Shown in pieces: positions 1-7,211 of a stretch of 12,868 nt of DNA. The DNA lies in NCBI GenBank assembly GCA_027080605.1, contig JALWRO010000279.1, positions 1 through 12,868 on the forward strand, read 5' to 3'. The position numbers and the translations under genes are program-made. This stretch comes from Campylobacterales bacterium. GTDB lineage: Bacteria; Campylobacterota; Campylobacteria; Campylobacterales; QNZT01. Numbering within the stretch: position 1 is the first letter of the stretch; every line of letters starts with the position of its first letter. The notes beneath the pieces are model-generated. The model was not told the origin of the DNA and made no database searches. It saw only the letters and a list, made by a program, of their open reading frames with translations.

Positions 1-1
1 T

Positions 2-274
2 GAAAAAGAGGCGAAAGAGATCGGACAGTTAAAAAAACGGTTTGCGGACAAACGGGCGAACCGGCGTTTGCTGGAAACATTGAAACGGATTGCCAAACCC
101 TCTAAAGAGCTTGATAAATCCAAAGAGAAGATTCTGGAGTTTGACCAGTTAAATGCACAGAAACTCAACGCGTTGCTGCGTAAAATCGAAAATTCGAGTT
201 TGAAAATCAAGCGATTGACAGTCAACCGTATCGATGACCTGCATGCAAAAGTGCGTCTGGAGATTGCCAAATGA
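2..274 (+). CDS. GspM-like protein, C-terminal part (5' end outside window)
   Basis: The frame is open from the first bases of the window to the TGA at 272-274, so about 90 residues of the C-terminus are visible and the true start is upstream. The TTG at 68 that gives the longest formal ORF is not a convincing start because the frame continues before it. The first 60 residues are rich in Lys, Arg, Glu and Leu with a coiled-coil look (KEIGQLKKRF, KELDKSKEKILEF). The end alternates hydrophobic residues around LLRKIENSSLKIKRLTV and ends AKVRLEIAK, which resembles the small ferredoxin-like C-terminal domain of GspM/PilO-type proteins. The stop overlaps the next start as ATGA, so translation is probably coupled to the GspN-like gene. 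The GspM role (inner-membrane assembly partner of GspL) is inferred mainly from this pattern and from the gsp context. A GspL C-terminus is the main alternative. Confidence 0.5.
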   Translation, partial: EKEAKEIGQLKKRFADKRANRRLLETLKRIAKPSKELDKSKEKILEFDQLNAQKLNALLRKIENSSLKIKRLTVNRIDDLHAKVRLEIAK

Positions 275-789
275 AAAAGTTTTTGCTGATACTCTTCTCA
301 TTTTATCTGGCGCTGGTTTTTCTGATGCCCAAAACAGAGCTTTACTATACGCTCAAATCGTTTCTGGCACCGCAGCATGTTATCTTGACGCAGGAGCGTG
401 TCAAAGATCGCTGGTTCGATCTGAAAATAGAAAATCTCAAACTGCTTTATGACGGTATCGAGTCGGCGCAGGCGGAGCAGGTAGAGGTGTTGCCGTGGCT
501 CTTTTTCAACCGTATCAGTGCCGAAAATGTGCGTGCGGGAAAAGATGTGCGCAAAATGTTCGATTTCAATGCAGCGCAGATCACCGTAACCCACTCGGTG
601 ATTGCACCGCTGGAGGCAAAAATATCGGCAAACGGCAACTTCGGCAAGATAGAGGGAAGTCTGAAACTGAAGGAGGGGAAACTGAAACTGATCTGTGAAC
701 CGACCAAAGCGTTCAAATCTTCTTCAATGTTCAGGGAACTGTTCAAAAAACGGGATGAGGGGTATGTTCATGAATCAATCATCCGCTAA
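271..789 (+). CDS. gspN: GspN-like type II secretion protein (short form)
   Basis: This encodes 172 residues. The start ATG overlaps the preceding stop as ATGA. A hydrophobic N-terminal segment (about residues 4-19) is followed by MPKTELYY and then a mainly beta-type periplasmic region with the phrase KDRWFDLKIENLKLLYDG. That layout (one membrane anchor, then a P...LY motif, then repeated short strands) fits GspN of type II secretion systems, an accessory bitopic inner-membrane protein with distant likeness to AsmA-type strands. Classical GspN is about 250 residues, so this copy is short and appears to lack the distal strands. The 3' end overlaps the gspC start by 20 bases. The assignment rests on the N-terminal pattern plus the position beside gspC and gspD. 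A generic anchored periplasmic protein of the same operon cannot be excluded. Confidence 0.55.
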   Translation: MKKFLLILFSFYLALVFLMPKTELYYTLKSFLAPQHVILTQERVKDRWFDLKIENLKLLYDGIESAQAEQVEVLPWLFFNRISAENVRAGKDVRKMFDFNAAQITVTHSVIAPLEAKISANGNFGKIEGSLKLKEGKLKLICEPTKAFKSSSMFRELFKKRDEGYVHESIIR

Positions 790-1603
790 AATGCTCAGGG
801 TATTCATTATCTATGTGCTGTTGCCGTTTGCGATTGTCAAGATAGCGTATGCCGTGGTGACGTTCCTCTTCTTGCAAAAAGATGATGTCGTCAAACCGAA
901 AAGAGAGTCGCTATCCTACCACTACAGTATGGATCTGGGATACAAGGTACTGTCGACATTGACGAAAAAACCTGTCGTACAGCAGATCGAAGCGACGAAT
1001 CGTATCAAAGATATCAAGCTCAAGGGAACTTACCTCGACGGTGATCAGAGTTTTATTGTCGTGGAAGATCAGTTGGGGACAACCTTCCTCTATAAAGGGG
1101 ATCGTTACGTGGGATATGTGCTGAAAGCAATTTATGACGGTCGCGCTATTTTCGAGAAAAACGGAAAAAACTACGATCTGGTAATTGAAGAGGATGACGG
1201 GAAAAAACATTCATCAGGTCGTGCCGGAAATTTTGTTTCAGGCGGGAATGCATCAACTGCCGGCGGAAACAGCGAGGATTCTTTTGCACCGGTGACGGTT
1301 ACGCGTGACGAGATCGATTCCTATATCCGTAATCCGAATAAAATATGGCGTAATATCCGTATTCAGGAGATTCGCCGAAACGGACAGATCGACGGATTTC
1401 GCGTTAACTATGTCAAAAAGGGATCCTTTTTCGATCAGTCTGGTCTGAAAAGCGGTGATATCATCAAAGCGATCGACGGAAGTGAAATCCGGTCGCTTTC
1501 GGATGTCATGCGTTACTATAACGATATCAAAAATCTTGACGGACTCTCTCTGACGGTACTGCGCGGCGGTAACGAAGTAGAGCTGGAATTTAACATTAAC
1601 TAG
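770..1603 (+). CDS. gspC: GspC-like type II secretion inner-membrane protein with PDZ domain
   Basis: GspC links the inner-membrane platform to the periplasmic N-domains of the secretin. I chose the ATG at 770 (277 residues) because GAGGGG at 757-762 lies 7 bases before it; ATGs at 755 and 764 and an earlier in-frame start at 695 (302 residues) fit less well and would extend the overlap with the previous gene. A membrane segment spans about residues 8-36. A small beta domain follows at about 60-143, with IKLKGTYLDG and FLYKGDRYVGYVL, matching the GspC homology region. A Gly/Ser/Asn-rich linker lies at about 148-172. Residues 195-277 form a PDZ domain with the typical GSFFDQSGLKSGDIIKAIDG loop. 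This domain order (membrane, HR, PDZ) is diagnostic of GspC. In Campylobacterota competence loci a protein in this position could serve a DNA-uptake machine instead. Confidence 0.8.
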   Translation: MNQSSAKMLRVFIIYVLLPFAIVKIAYAVVTFLFLQKDDVVKPKRESLSYHYSMDLGYKVLSTLTKKPVVQQIEATNRIKDIKLKGTYLDGDQSFIVVEDQLGTTFLYKGDRYVGYVLKAIYDGRAIFEKNGKNYDLVIEEDDGKKHSSGRAGNFVSGGNASTAGGNSEDSFAPVTVTRDEIDSYIRNPNKIWRNIRIQEIRRNGQIDGFRVNYVKKGSFFDQSGLKSGDIIKAIDGSEIRSLSDVMRYYNDIKNLDGLSLTVLRGGNEVELEFNIN

Positions 1604-1608
1604 GGGAG
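1603..1608 (+). promoter_or_regulatory. Ribosome binding site of gspD (start ambiguous)
   Basis: GGGGAG overlaps the last base of the gspC stop codon and directly abuts the ATG at 1609, with a second in-frame ATG at 1612. The spacing to 1609 is zero and to 1612 only 3 bases, so 1612 is the more likely initiator. The difference is a single Met in a signal peptide. Confidence 0.5.
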
Positions 1609-3816
1609 ATGATGAGAAAAATAGTCATAAGCATTGCACTTGCCACACTTTGCTGGAACGGGACAATAGCGGCAGGTACACCGAAGCGTGCCGATAGCGA
1701 TACAGTGAAGATCAACTTCAAAAACCTGAAAATTGTCGATTTTATCAACATGGTGGCGCATATTACCGGAAAAAATATTCTGATCGGGCAAAATGTGCAG
1801 GGTACGGTCGATTTTGTATCGGTCAAGCCGGTACCAAAAGAGAATATTTACGATCTTTTAATCAAAGTACTTTCCACCAAGGGGTATACGATCAACGACA
1901 CCGGAAACGGGTTTTTACAGGTCATCCGCAGTGCCGATGCGCCGAAATCCGCACCGCCGCAATATGGACAGGCGGAGATTCCCGAAGTGCAGACTGTCGT
2001 GATCCCCGTTGAAAATCTCAATGTCCGGACGATTCTGCGACAAGTCAATTTTCTGCTGAGCAAATACGGTAAAATTACCCTCTCCTACGAAAGTAACTCT
2101 GTCGTTGTGACAGATTACCCGGACAATATTCAGACCATCAAAAATCTGATCCGAAAACTGGATAACGGTACCGTCAAGCCAAACGCCCAGTTTGTCATGT
2201 TGCACAATGCCGATGCCAAAACCGTACTCCCCAAAGTGCAGAAGCTTGCCAGTGCCATGTTTGACAACAAGATACAGACGCAAAAAGTGAGTGTCTTTGC
2301 TGATGATGCCAGCAATGCGATTGTTTTGATCGGCGCGGCGAAGAATGTGCGCAGATTGATTCCCAAAATTCGCCGTATGGACAAGTCGAATGAAACAGTC
2401 GACAAACATATGGAGATCATTTACGTGAAAAATGCCGATGCTGCCGAAATCGTCAAAACACTGGAGAAGCTGCTCTCCGACAAAAGTTTTGCACGTTCCA
2501 CCAGACAGCAGGGCAGTCAGACTACTTTTGCAAAAACACAGCCCAACCCAGTCAGAACCGGTAAAAATATTCCGAAAAGAGGTGTACAGCCGACACTGGT
2601 GACACACAATGAACCTTTGCCTGGTGTTAGCGGCAAAAACAAACCGACGGTTACGGTCGATACAGAACTGAACGCCGTAGTCGTTTACGCTACCGACCGT
2701 GAAATTCGTGAAATCAAGAGTGTCATCGAAGAGCTGGATGTCGAGAGACAGCAGGTGTATGTACAGGCGAGAATTGTTGAAATAAGCAAAAATAAGGCGG
2801 AACAGCTCGGTGTCAAATACAGTCTGCTGGGCGGTATCGCCAACAGTTCGGGGCTTTACGGATTCAGCGGTCTCATAGGCAGTGTTGACGGTTCAGATGC
2901 GATCGGACGTGTCGCCAGTCTGCTGGGGAACAATTTCGACATTCCCAAAGTGACCAGAGCGCTGGCACTGGGTACGACGATTTCACTCTTTGATAAAAAC
3001 GGCGTGGCAAATATTCTCTCTGAGCCTGCGGTACTGTGTATCAATAACAAAGAGTCTTCGCTCTATGTGGGACGTACGGAGTCTATCCTGACGCAGGCGA
3101 CAACCGGTTCAGATGCGACTTCTCTGACACGCCAGAACTATTCGCGTGAAGATATCGGTCTGACACTGAAAGTCAAACCGCGTATTTCCGAAGACAACAA
3201 AGTCGCGCTCGATATCAAAACAATTTTGGAAGATGTAATTGGCGGGCAGGTAGGATTACCGACAACGACCAAAAGAGAGGTTTCGACAACCTCCATCGTC
3301 AAAAACGGTGAAACGGTGATTATCGGCGGTTTGATCAAAGATAAAACCAACAAAACCGTCACGAAGATACCTCTGCTGGGGGATATTCCGATTCTGGGGA
3401 ACCTGTTCAAACACACCAAAGAGGATAAAGACAAAATTTCGCTGGTAATTATGATTACCCCGTATATTGTCAAGCGCAGTGCAGATCTGGGGCATTTGAA
3501 AGAGGCGCTGGGTAAACTGGATTTGGTAGAGAAAAATCTGGCTGACCAGATTGATAACAAGCTGAAAAGCGGTAAACCGATTGAAATTAATCCTGAAGTG
3601 ATCGCTCCGGAACTGGAAGCGGAAGAGTCACAGCCACGCACGGTGGTTCATGAAGTGGTGGAAGCACCGAAAAACAGCGCTGTTGTTGAAGAGTACAGCA
3701 ACGCTCCGACAGAAGAGATTATCATCGATGAACACCAAAAGGCGTATCGTGTCAAAAAAGATGCCCAGGGCAATGTGATCTCGAAAGAGCCTGTTTCACT
3801 TGACGAAGTCTATTAG
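1609..3816 (+). CDS. gspD: Type II secretion system secretin GspD
   Basis: This encodes the outer-membrane secretin channel, 735 residues. A Sec-type signal peptide (about 1-22, ending TIAAG) is followed by N0 (about 32-107, KINFKNLKIVDFINMV), N1 (about 127-185), N2 (about 193-258) and N3 (about 267-380). N3 carries a basic low-complexity insert at about 291-345. The secretin homology domain runs from about 381 to 622 and shows VYVQARIVEIS, LSEPAVLCINN, VIIGGLIKDKT and the signature PLLGDIPILGNLFKHT at 588-603, then LVIMITPYIV. About 113 residues follow the secretin core, rich in Glu and Pro; this is where pilotin-binding S-domains sit in other secretins, but no known motif is visible. The gene lies 5 bases after gspC and 9 before gspE. 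Family assignment is secure. Whether the channel exports proteins or takes up DNA is not shown. Confidence 0.93.
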   Translation: MMRKIVISIALATLCWNGTIAAGTPKRADSDTVKINFKNLKIVDFINMVAHITGKNILIGQNVQGTVDFVSVKPVPKENIYDLLIKVLSTKGYTINDTGNGFLQVIRSADAPKSAPPQYGQAEIPEVQTVVIPVENLNVRTILRQVNFLLSKYGKITLSYESNSVVVTDYPDNIQTIKNLIRKLDNGTVKPNAQFVMLHNADAKTVLPKVQKLASAMFDNKIQTQKVSVFADDASNAIVLIGAAKNVRRLIPKIRRMDKSNETVDKHMEIIYVKNADAAEIVKTLEKLLSDKSFARSTRQQGSQTTFAKTQPNPVRTGKNIPKRGVQPTLVTHNEPLPGVSGKNKPTVTVDTELNAVVVYATDREIREIKSVIEELDVERQQVYVQARIVEISKNKAEQLGVKYSLLGGIANSSGLYGFSGLIGSVDGSDAIGRVASLLGNNFDIPKVTRALALGTTISLFDKNGVANILSEPAVLCINNKESSLYVGRTESILTQATTGSDATSLTRQNYSREDIGLTLKVKPRISEDNKVALDIKTILEDVIGGQVGLPTTTKREVSTTSIVKNGETVIIGGLIKDKTNKTVTKIPLLGDIPILGNLFKHTKEDKDKISLVIMITPYIVKRSADLGHLKEALGKLDLVEKNLADQIDNKLKSGKPIEINPEVIAPELEAEESQPRTVVHEVVEAPKNSAVVEEYSNAPTEEIIIDEHQKAYRVKKDAQGNVISKEPVSLDEVY

Positions 3817-3825
3817 GAAACGTTC

Positions 3826-5349
3826 ATGAAATTGAATAATATCGACGAGTTTACCAACCTTGACCTCTATCCGGAACTGATAGAGGGGATCGATCCTGAT
3901 CTGTGTGTCAAAAACTCGCTTTTGATCACAAAAATCGAAGGCAGACCTTATATCATTCTCCATCCCGATCACCTGAGTGACGGGTTCAACCTGCTTTCCA
4001 AACTCGATCTCAGTCTGCCGCTGGCGTTTGTCGATCAGGATTCGTATGATCGTCTTTATCACCGTTTTCTGGAGATTAAAACCGACCGCGAACTCTCCTC
4101 CACGATCAACGAAGAGAGTGAAACGGAGTTGCTGGAAGAGGATATTTCGCTGACAGAGTTTCTCAAAAACAGCAGCGATATTCTGACCAGCGAAGAGTCC
4201 GCGCCGATTATCAAATTTGTCAACTCGCTCTTTTATCAGGCAGTCAAAAAAGGGGCGTCGGATATTCATATTGAGTCTCATGAAAAGCGGGGAATGGTGC
4301 GTTTCAGAATAGACGGTGTTTTGGTGAAGCATGTTGATCTGGATAAAAACATTATCGCACTGGTGATCAGCCGTATTAAAGTCATTTCCAATCTGGATAT
4401 CTCCGAGAAACGTATTCCCCAGGACGGGCGTACGCAGGTCAAGATCGCCGGAAAAGATCTTGATATCAGGGTTTCGGTGCTGCCGACATATTACGGAGAG
4501 CGCGTCGTCATGCGTATTTTGATGGAGTCAAGTGACATTCCGACACTGGAGAAGCTGGGATTTACCAAAAATCTGCAAAACGAGTTTGAAAAGTTGCTGG
4601 AGCACTCCCACGGAATGATTCTTGTGACCGGACCGACGGGAAGCGGTAAATCGACAACCCTGCACACCTTTTTGCAGACCGTGGCGACACCGGATAAAAA
4701 TATTATTACCGTGGAAGATCCGGTCGAGTACAAGGCGGACAATATCAACCAGATTCAGGTTAATGTCAAAACCGGCTTGACTTTTGCATCCGGACTGCGC
4801 TCGATTTTGCGTCAGGATCCGGATATTGTGATGGTAGGTGAGATCAGAGACAAAGAGACGGCGGAGATCGCGATTCAGGCGGCGCTGACAGGGCACTTGA
4901 TGCTCTCCACGCTTCACACCAACAATACCGCCGCGGCGATTACCCGTCTGGTCGATATGGGTGTCGATGACTTTCTCATCAGCTCTTCCCTGCTGGGGGT
5001 GCTGGCGCAGCGGCTGGTGCGTAAACTGTGCCCGGACTGTAAAAAGAGAGCATCCCTTCCGGCGGATATCAAAGAGGAGTTTCACATTGCTGATGACTCC
5101 GGAGTCTATGAAGCAGTGGGATGTCCGAAGTGTAACTTTACCGGTTTTACCGGGCGTCGTGCCGTTGGTGAGCTGTTGATTATGGATGATGAAGTGAAGA
5201 TGATGCTCAAAAACAAGATGACCGATTTTGAAATCCGCGAAGCGATGCGCAACAAGGGGATGAAACTGATCGGTGAACAGTTGCTGGAGTTGTTGCTTAC
5301 CGGTGAGACGTCGCTTAAAGAAGTAATCCGTGTAGGACTCAAAGACTAA
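3826..5349 (+). CDS. gspE: Type II secretion ATPase GspE
   Basis: This is the cytoplasmic AAA-type motor that drives pseudopilus assembly, 507 residues. The start ATG at 3826 has AGGAAA at 3815-3820, overlapping the gspD stop, 5 bases before it. The N-terminal domain (about 1-115) is divergent. Residues 120-240 hold the conserved N2 domain (KKGASDIHIES, RFRIDGVL, DISEKRIPQDGR). The ATPase core has Walker A GPTGSGKST at 269-277, the Asp box ITVEDPVEY at 294-302, Walker B with DIVMVGEIRD at 333-342 and the His box LSTLHTN at 360-366. Paired cysteines C402/C405 and C433/C436 form the zinc-binding tetracysteine motif typical of GspE and PilB. Length and motifs are complete, so it should be active. 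PilB of type IV pili is the alternative; the flanking GspC and GspD favour GspE, or a CtsE-like competence ATPase. Confidence 0.93.
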   Translation: MKLNNIDEFTNLDLYPELIEGIDPDLCVKNSLLITKIEGRPYIILHPDHLSDGFNLLSKLDLSLPLAFVDQDSYDRLYHRFLEIKTDRELSSTINEESETELLEEDISLTEFLKNSSDILTSEESAPIIKFVNSLFYQAVKKGASDIHIESHEKRGMVRFRIDGVLVKHVDLDKNIIALVISRIKVISNLDISEKRIPQDGRTQVKIAGKDLDIRVSVLPTYYGERVVMRILMESSDIPTLEKLGFTKNLQNEFEKLLEHSHGMILVTGPTGSGKSTTLHTFLQTVATPDKNIITVEDPVEYKADNINQIQVNVKTGLTFASGLRSILRQDPDIVMVGEIRDKETAEIAIQAALTGHLMLSTLHTNNTAAAITRLVDMGVDDFLISSSLLGVLAQRLVRKLCPDCKKRASLPADIKEEFHIADDSGVYEAVGCPKCNFTGFTGRRAVGELLIMDDEVKMMLKNKMTDFEIREAMRNKGMKLIGEQLLELLLTGETSLKEVIRVGLKD

Positions 5350-5350
5350 C

Positions 5351-6571
5351 ATGATTTTTCTCTATAAGGGTTTCGACAAGCACGGCAAAAAGGTCAAAGC
5401 GCGACTAGAAGCCAATGATCTGGCAGAAGCGAAACGCAAACTCAAAGCCAGAGGTATTATCTATCAGAGTATCGAAGAATCCGGCGCTTCGTTGTGGGAT
5501 AAGATTCAGTTCAAGCGGAAAAAGCCGCTCTCTGCCAAACACCTTGCCAATCTTTCGCGCAATCTTGCTATCTATCTGCGAAGCGGTATTCCTATTGTCA
5601 ACGTCATTCGTCTGGCGAAGTCGCAGTATGAGAACGATCCGCTGATGGTCGATTTTCTCAGTTCACTCGAAACCAGTATGGACGAGGGGAAGAGTTACTA
5701 TGCCGCGCTGGAGGCACAGGAGATTATCGAACTGCCGGCATTTTACAAACAGTCGATCAAAGTGGCGGAAGAGAGCGGGTCACTGGCAGAAGTGCTGTTT
5801 GAGATGGCGCGTTTTGTCGAGGAGCAGGACAAAGTTGCCGGTAAAGTGAAACAGGCACTCGTCTATCCGATGTTCATCGTCGTGATCTCCGTCATGATGG
5901 TCGCTTTCATGCTGACGACGGTGGTGCCGAAGATTACCGGGATGTTTCAGCAGCTCAAACAGGAGTTGCCGGGTATTACCAAAGCGGTGATTGCCGCAGG
6001 AGATTTTCTGGGGGCGTACTGGCTCTATATGGCGGTGACCATCGTCATATTGACGGCGCTGTTTCAGTTTCTGGTACATACCAGTGAGAAATTTCGCTAT
6101 AATTACCACCGTTTTTTGCTCTCCCTGCCGCTTTTTGGAAAGATTATTCAGACGTTTGAGCTGGCGCGCTTTTCCTACATTACCTCTGTTTTGACACGAT
6201 CGGGTGTGACATTCGTTCATGCAGTGAAGCTGGCATCGAATATTCTGGATAACGATGTCATCCGCGATGAATTTGTCAAGGCGACCAAAGATGTCGTCGA
6301 GGGTAAAAAGTTCTCCTCTTCGCTCTCCAAATATGGCAAACATGTCGATAAATCCTTCATCCAGGCGATTGCACTGGGGGAAGAGACGAGTGAAGTAGCT
6401 CTGGTAATGGAAAACCTCGCCGATCTCTACTTTGAAGAGAACCGCTCCAAAATCGATCTTTTCCTGGCGTTGCTGGAGCCGATTTTGATTCTTTTTGTCG
6501 GTGTGACGATCGGTGTGATTGTCATTGCCATGCTGCTGCCGATCTTCTCTATGAATCTGGGGAATATGTAA
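5351..6571 (+). CDS. gspF: Type II secretion inner-membrane platform protein GspF
   Basis: This encodes 406 residues, the usual GspF/PilC length. The start is one base after the gspE stop. The N-terminal sequence (FLYKGFDKHGKKVKARLEA) is typical for GspF. Two GspF cytoplasmic domains occupy about 62-170 and 265-365, each with the family pattern (LSRNLAIYLRSGIPIVNVI and FSYITSVLTRSGVTFVHAV). Hydrophobic membrane segments lie at about 171-194, 220-242 and 371-400. The protein forms the membrane platform that works with GspE. It is the last gene of the operon: the stop codon runs straight into a perfect inverted repeat. No pseudopilin gene follows it, unlike the classical gspC-to-O order. Confidence 0.93.
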   Translation: MIFLYKGFDKHGKKVKARLEANDLAEAKRKLKARGIIYQSIEESGASLWDKIQFKRKKPLSAKHLANLSRNLAIYLRSGIPIVNVIRLAKSQYENDPLMVDFLSSLETSMDEGKSYYAALEAQEIIELPAFYKQSIKVAEESGSLAEVLFEMARFVEEQDKVAGKVKQALVYPMFIVVISVMMVAFMLTTVVPKITGMFQQLKQELPGITKAVIAAGDFLGAYWLYMAVTIVILTALFQFLVHTSEKFRYNYHRFLLSLPLFGKIIQTFELARFSYITSVLTRSGVTFVHAVKLASNILDNDVIRDEFVKATKDVVEGKKFSSSLSKYGKHVDKSFIQAIALGEETSEVALVMENLADLYFEENRSKIDLFLALLEPILILFVGVTIGVIVIAMLLPIFSMNLGNM

Positions 6572-6605
6572 AAAGAAAATATTTCATTTTGAAATATTTT
6601 CTTTT
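6571..6605 (+). terminator. Perfect 16-bp inverted repeat after gspF, probable intrinsic terminator
   Basis: The arms 6571-6586 and 6590-6605 are exact reverse complements with a 3-base TTT loop. The left arm begins in the last base of the gspF stop codon. The stem is AT-rich with only two G-C pairs. The right arm ends in CTTTT, so A-rich and U-rich tracts form part of the stem, as in many bidirectional AT-rich terminators. The right arm also lies where the -35 region of the following promoter would be. Confidence 0.7.
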
Positions 6606-6623
6606 AGTTCTTTCAAAATGTTA

Positions 6624-6629
6624 TATAAT
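6624..6629 (+). promoter_or_regulatory. Probable sigma-70 -10 box upstream of the RhuM-like gene
   Basis: This is a perfect TATAAT preceded by T-rich DNA (6601-6613) and no clear -35, as is common in Campylobacterota promoters. The expected transcription start is near 6635-6637, about 20 bases before the ATG at 6656. Confidence 0.6.
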
Positions 6630-6658
6630 CATGCTAACAAAAACAAGGAGTTAGCATG
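6630..6658 (+). repeat. Perfect 9-bp inverted repeat across start site, RBS and ATG
   Basis: CATGCTAAC at 6630-6638 and GTTAGCATG at 6650-6658 are exact reverse complements separated by 11 bases. The spacer holds most of the ribosome binding site AAGGAG (6645-6650), and the right arm contains the initiator ATG (6656-6658). The left arm abuts the -10 box. If transcription starts near 6636, most of the left arm would not be in the mRNA, so a DNA operator is more likely than an RNA hairpin. A start a few bases upstream would allow a hairpin that hides the ATG. Confidence 0.6.
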
Positions 6659-7078
6659 AAAGCGATCAAAAGTCTCTCTTACCAAAGTCCGTTTAGCAAC
6701 AGTGAAATCAAAGTCATCATGAGCAGTGAAAGTTTCTGGCTGACACAGCTGCAAATGAGCAAACTCTTCGGCTGTGACGTACGACGTGTCCATATTGTCC
6801 TCAAAGCGCTCTTTGCAAGCGGTGAACTCGACGAAGATGTCGTTAACCAGTCGATAGAGATTGAAAACTACGAAGGAAATTACGTCAGCGGAAACTTTTA
6901 CAACCTCGATGCCATCATCGCCGCAGGGTATAGAATAGACCCCCGCGAAGCGACACACTTTCACATCTGGAGCACGCAGATGCTGCGTTATAACCTTCTG
7001 ACGACACAAAATAACCGTCACTACGGACTTTTTGAGAGTATCCGCAGGAAAGTGACGCATATGTTGGCAGTAGCGTAA
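6656..7078 (+). CDS. RhuM-family protein, short stand-alone domain
   Basis: This encodes 140 residues, with ATG at 6656 and AAGGAG 5 bases upstream. The RhuM signature is clear: FWLTQLQMSKLFGCD at 27-41 (helix-turn-helix-like), a GELDE motif at 56-60, FYNLDAIIAAGYRID at 81-95 and THFHIWSTQMLR at 100-111. RhuM proteins were named from a Salmonella pathogenicity island and are often found on mobile elements or near restriction systems; their biochemical role is not settled. Full RhuM proteins run to roughly 300 residues or more, so this copy keeps only the N-terminal domain. The reading frame is intact and the RBS and promoter are good, so a functional mini-protein is as likely as a decayed remnant. 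It is monocistronic and sits between two housekeeping operons, which fits a small insertion. A DNA-binding role is inferred from the N-terminal motif and the nearby dyad. Confidence 0.75.
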   Translation: MKAIKSLSYQSPFSNSEIKVIMSSESFWLTQLQMSKLFGCDVRRVHIVLKALFASGELDEDVVNQSIEIENYEGNYVSGNFYNLDAIIAAGYRIDPREATHFHIWSTQMLRYNLLTTQNNRHYGLFESIRRKVTHMLAVA

Positions 7079-7134
7079 TATTTGCTGTGATAAATGTATA
7101 GATCGTGTGCTTTTTACAGAGGAAGTGCCCTTTT

Positions 7135-7211
7135 CTTCATGAAGCGTGTATACTGAAAGAACTCTTAACCTTTTTTCAGTAAAATTGGTGCAAATTATCA
7201 AAAGGTTGATT
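7135..7211 (+). promoter_or_regulatory. Leader region of the rpe operon with possible promoter and inverted repeat
   Basis: The 133-base gap after the RhuM gene holds no gene. Within it, TACTGAAA at 7151-7158 and TTTCAGTA at 7174-7181 form an exact 8-bp inverted repeat with a 15-base spacer. A T-rich tract (7171-7176) followed by TAAAAT at 7180-7185 is a plausible -10 region, giving a leader of about 20 bases. TATACT at 7149-7154 is a weaker alternative. AAAGG at 7201-7205 is the ribosome binding site of rpe, 6 bases before ATG 7212. No clear terminator for the RhuM gene was found. Confidence 0.35.

Noticed and set aside
68..274. Short gene starting at TTG 68
   Set aside because: The frame is open upstream to base 2 with similar charged, coiled-coil residues, so 68 is internal to a longer protein.
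1915..2607. Minus-strand open frame (230 codons)
   Set aside because: Antisense shadow of the GspD N-domains; no domain pattern and no ribosome binding site seen.
4528..5352. Long minus-strand open frame (274 codons)
   Set aside because: It lies wholly antisense to gspE, has a low-complexity His/Arg/Gln-rich product with no recognisable domain, and gspE is complete with all motifs.
7135..7144. Palindrome CTTCATGAAG
   Set aside because: Ten bases is too short to weigh on its own, and it has no position relative to a promoter or terminator that would support a role.
7146..7211. N-terminal extension of rpe from ATG 7146
   Set aside because: The family starts at the APSILSADF strand, and a ribosome binding site is placed correctly for ATG 7212; the extension also covers the likely promoter.
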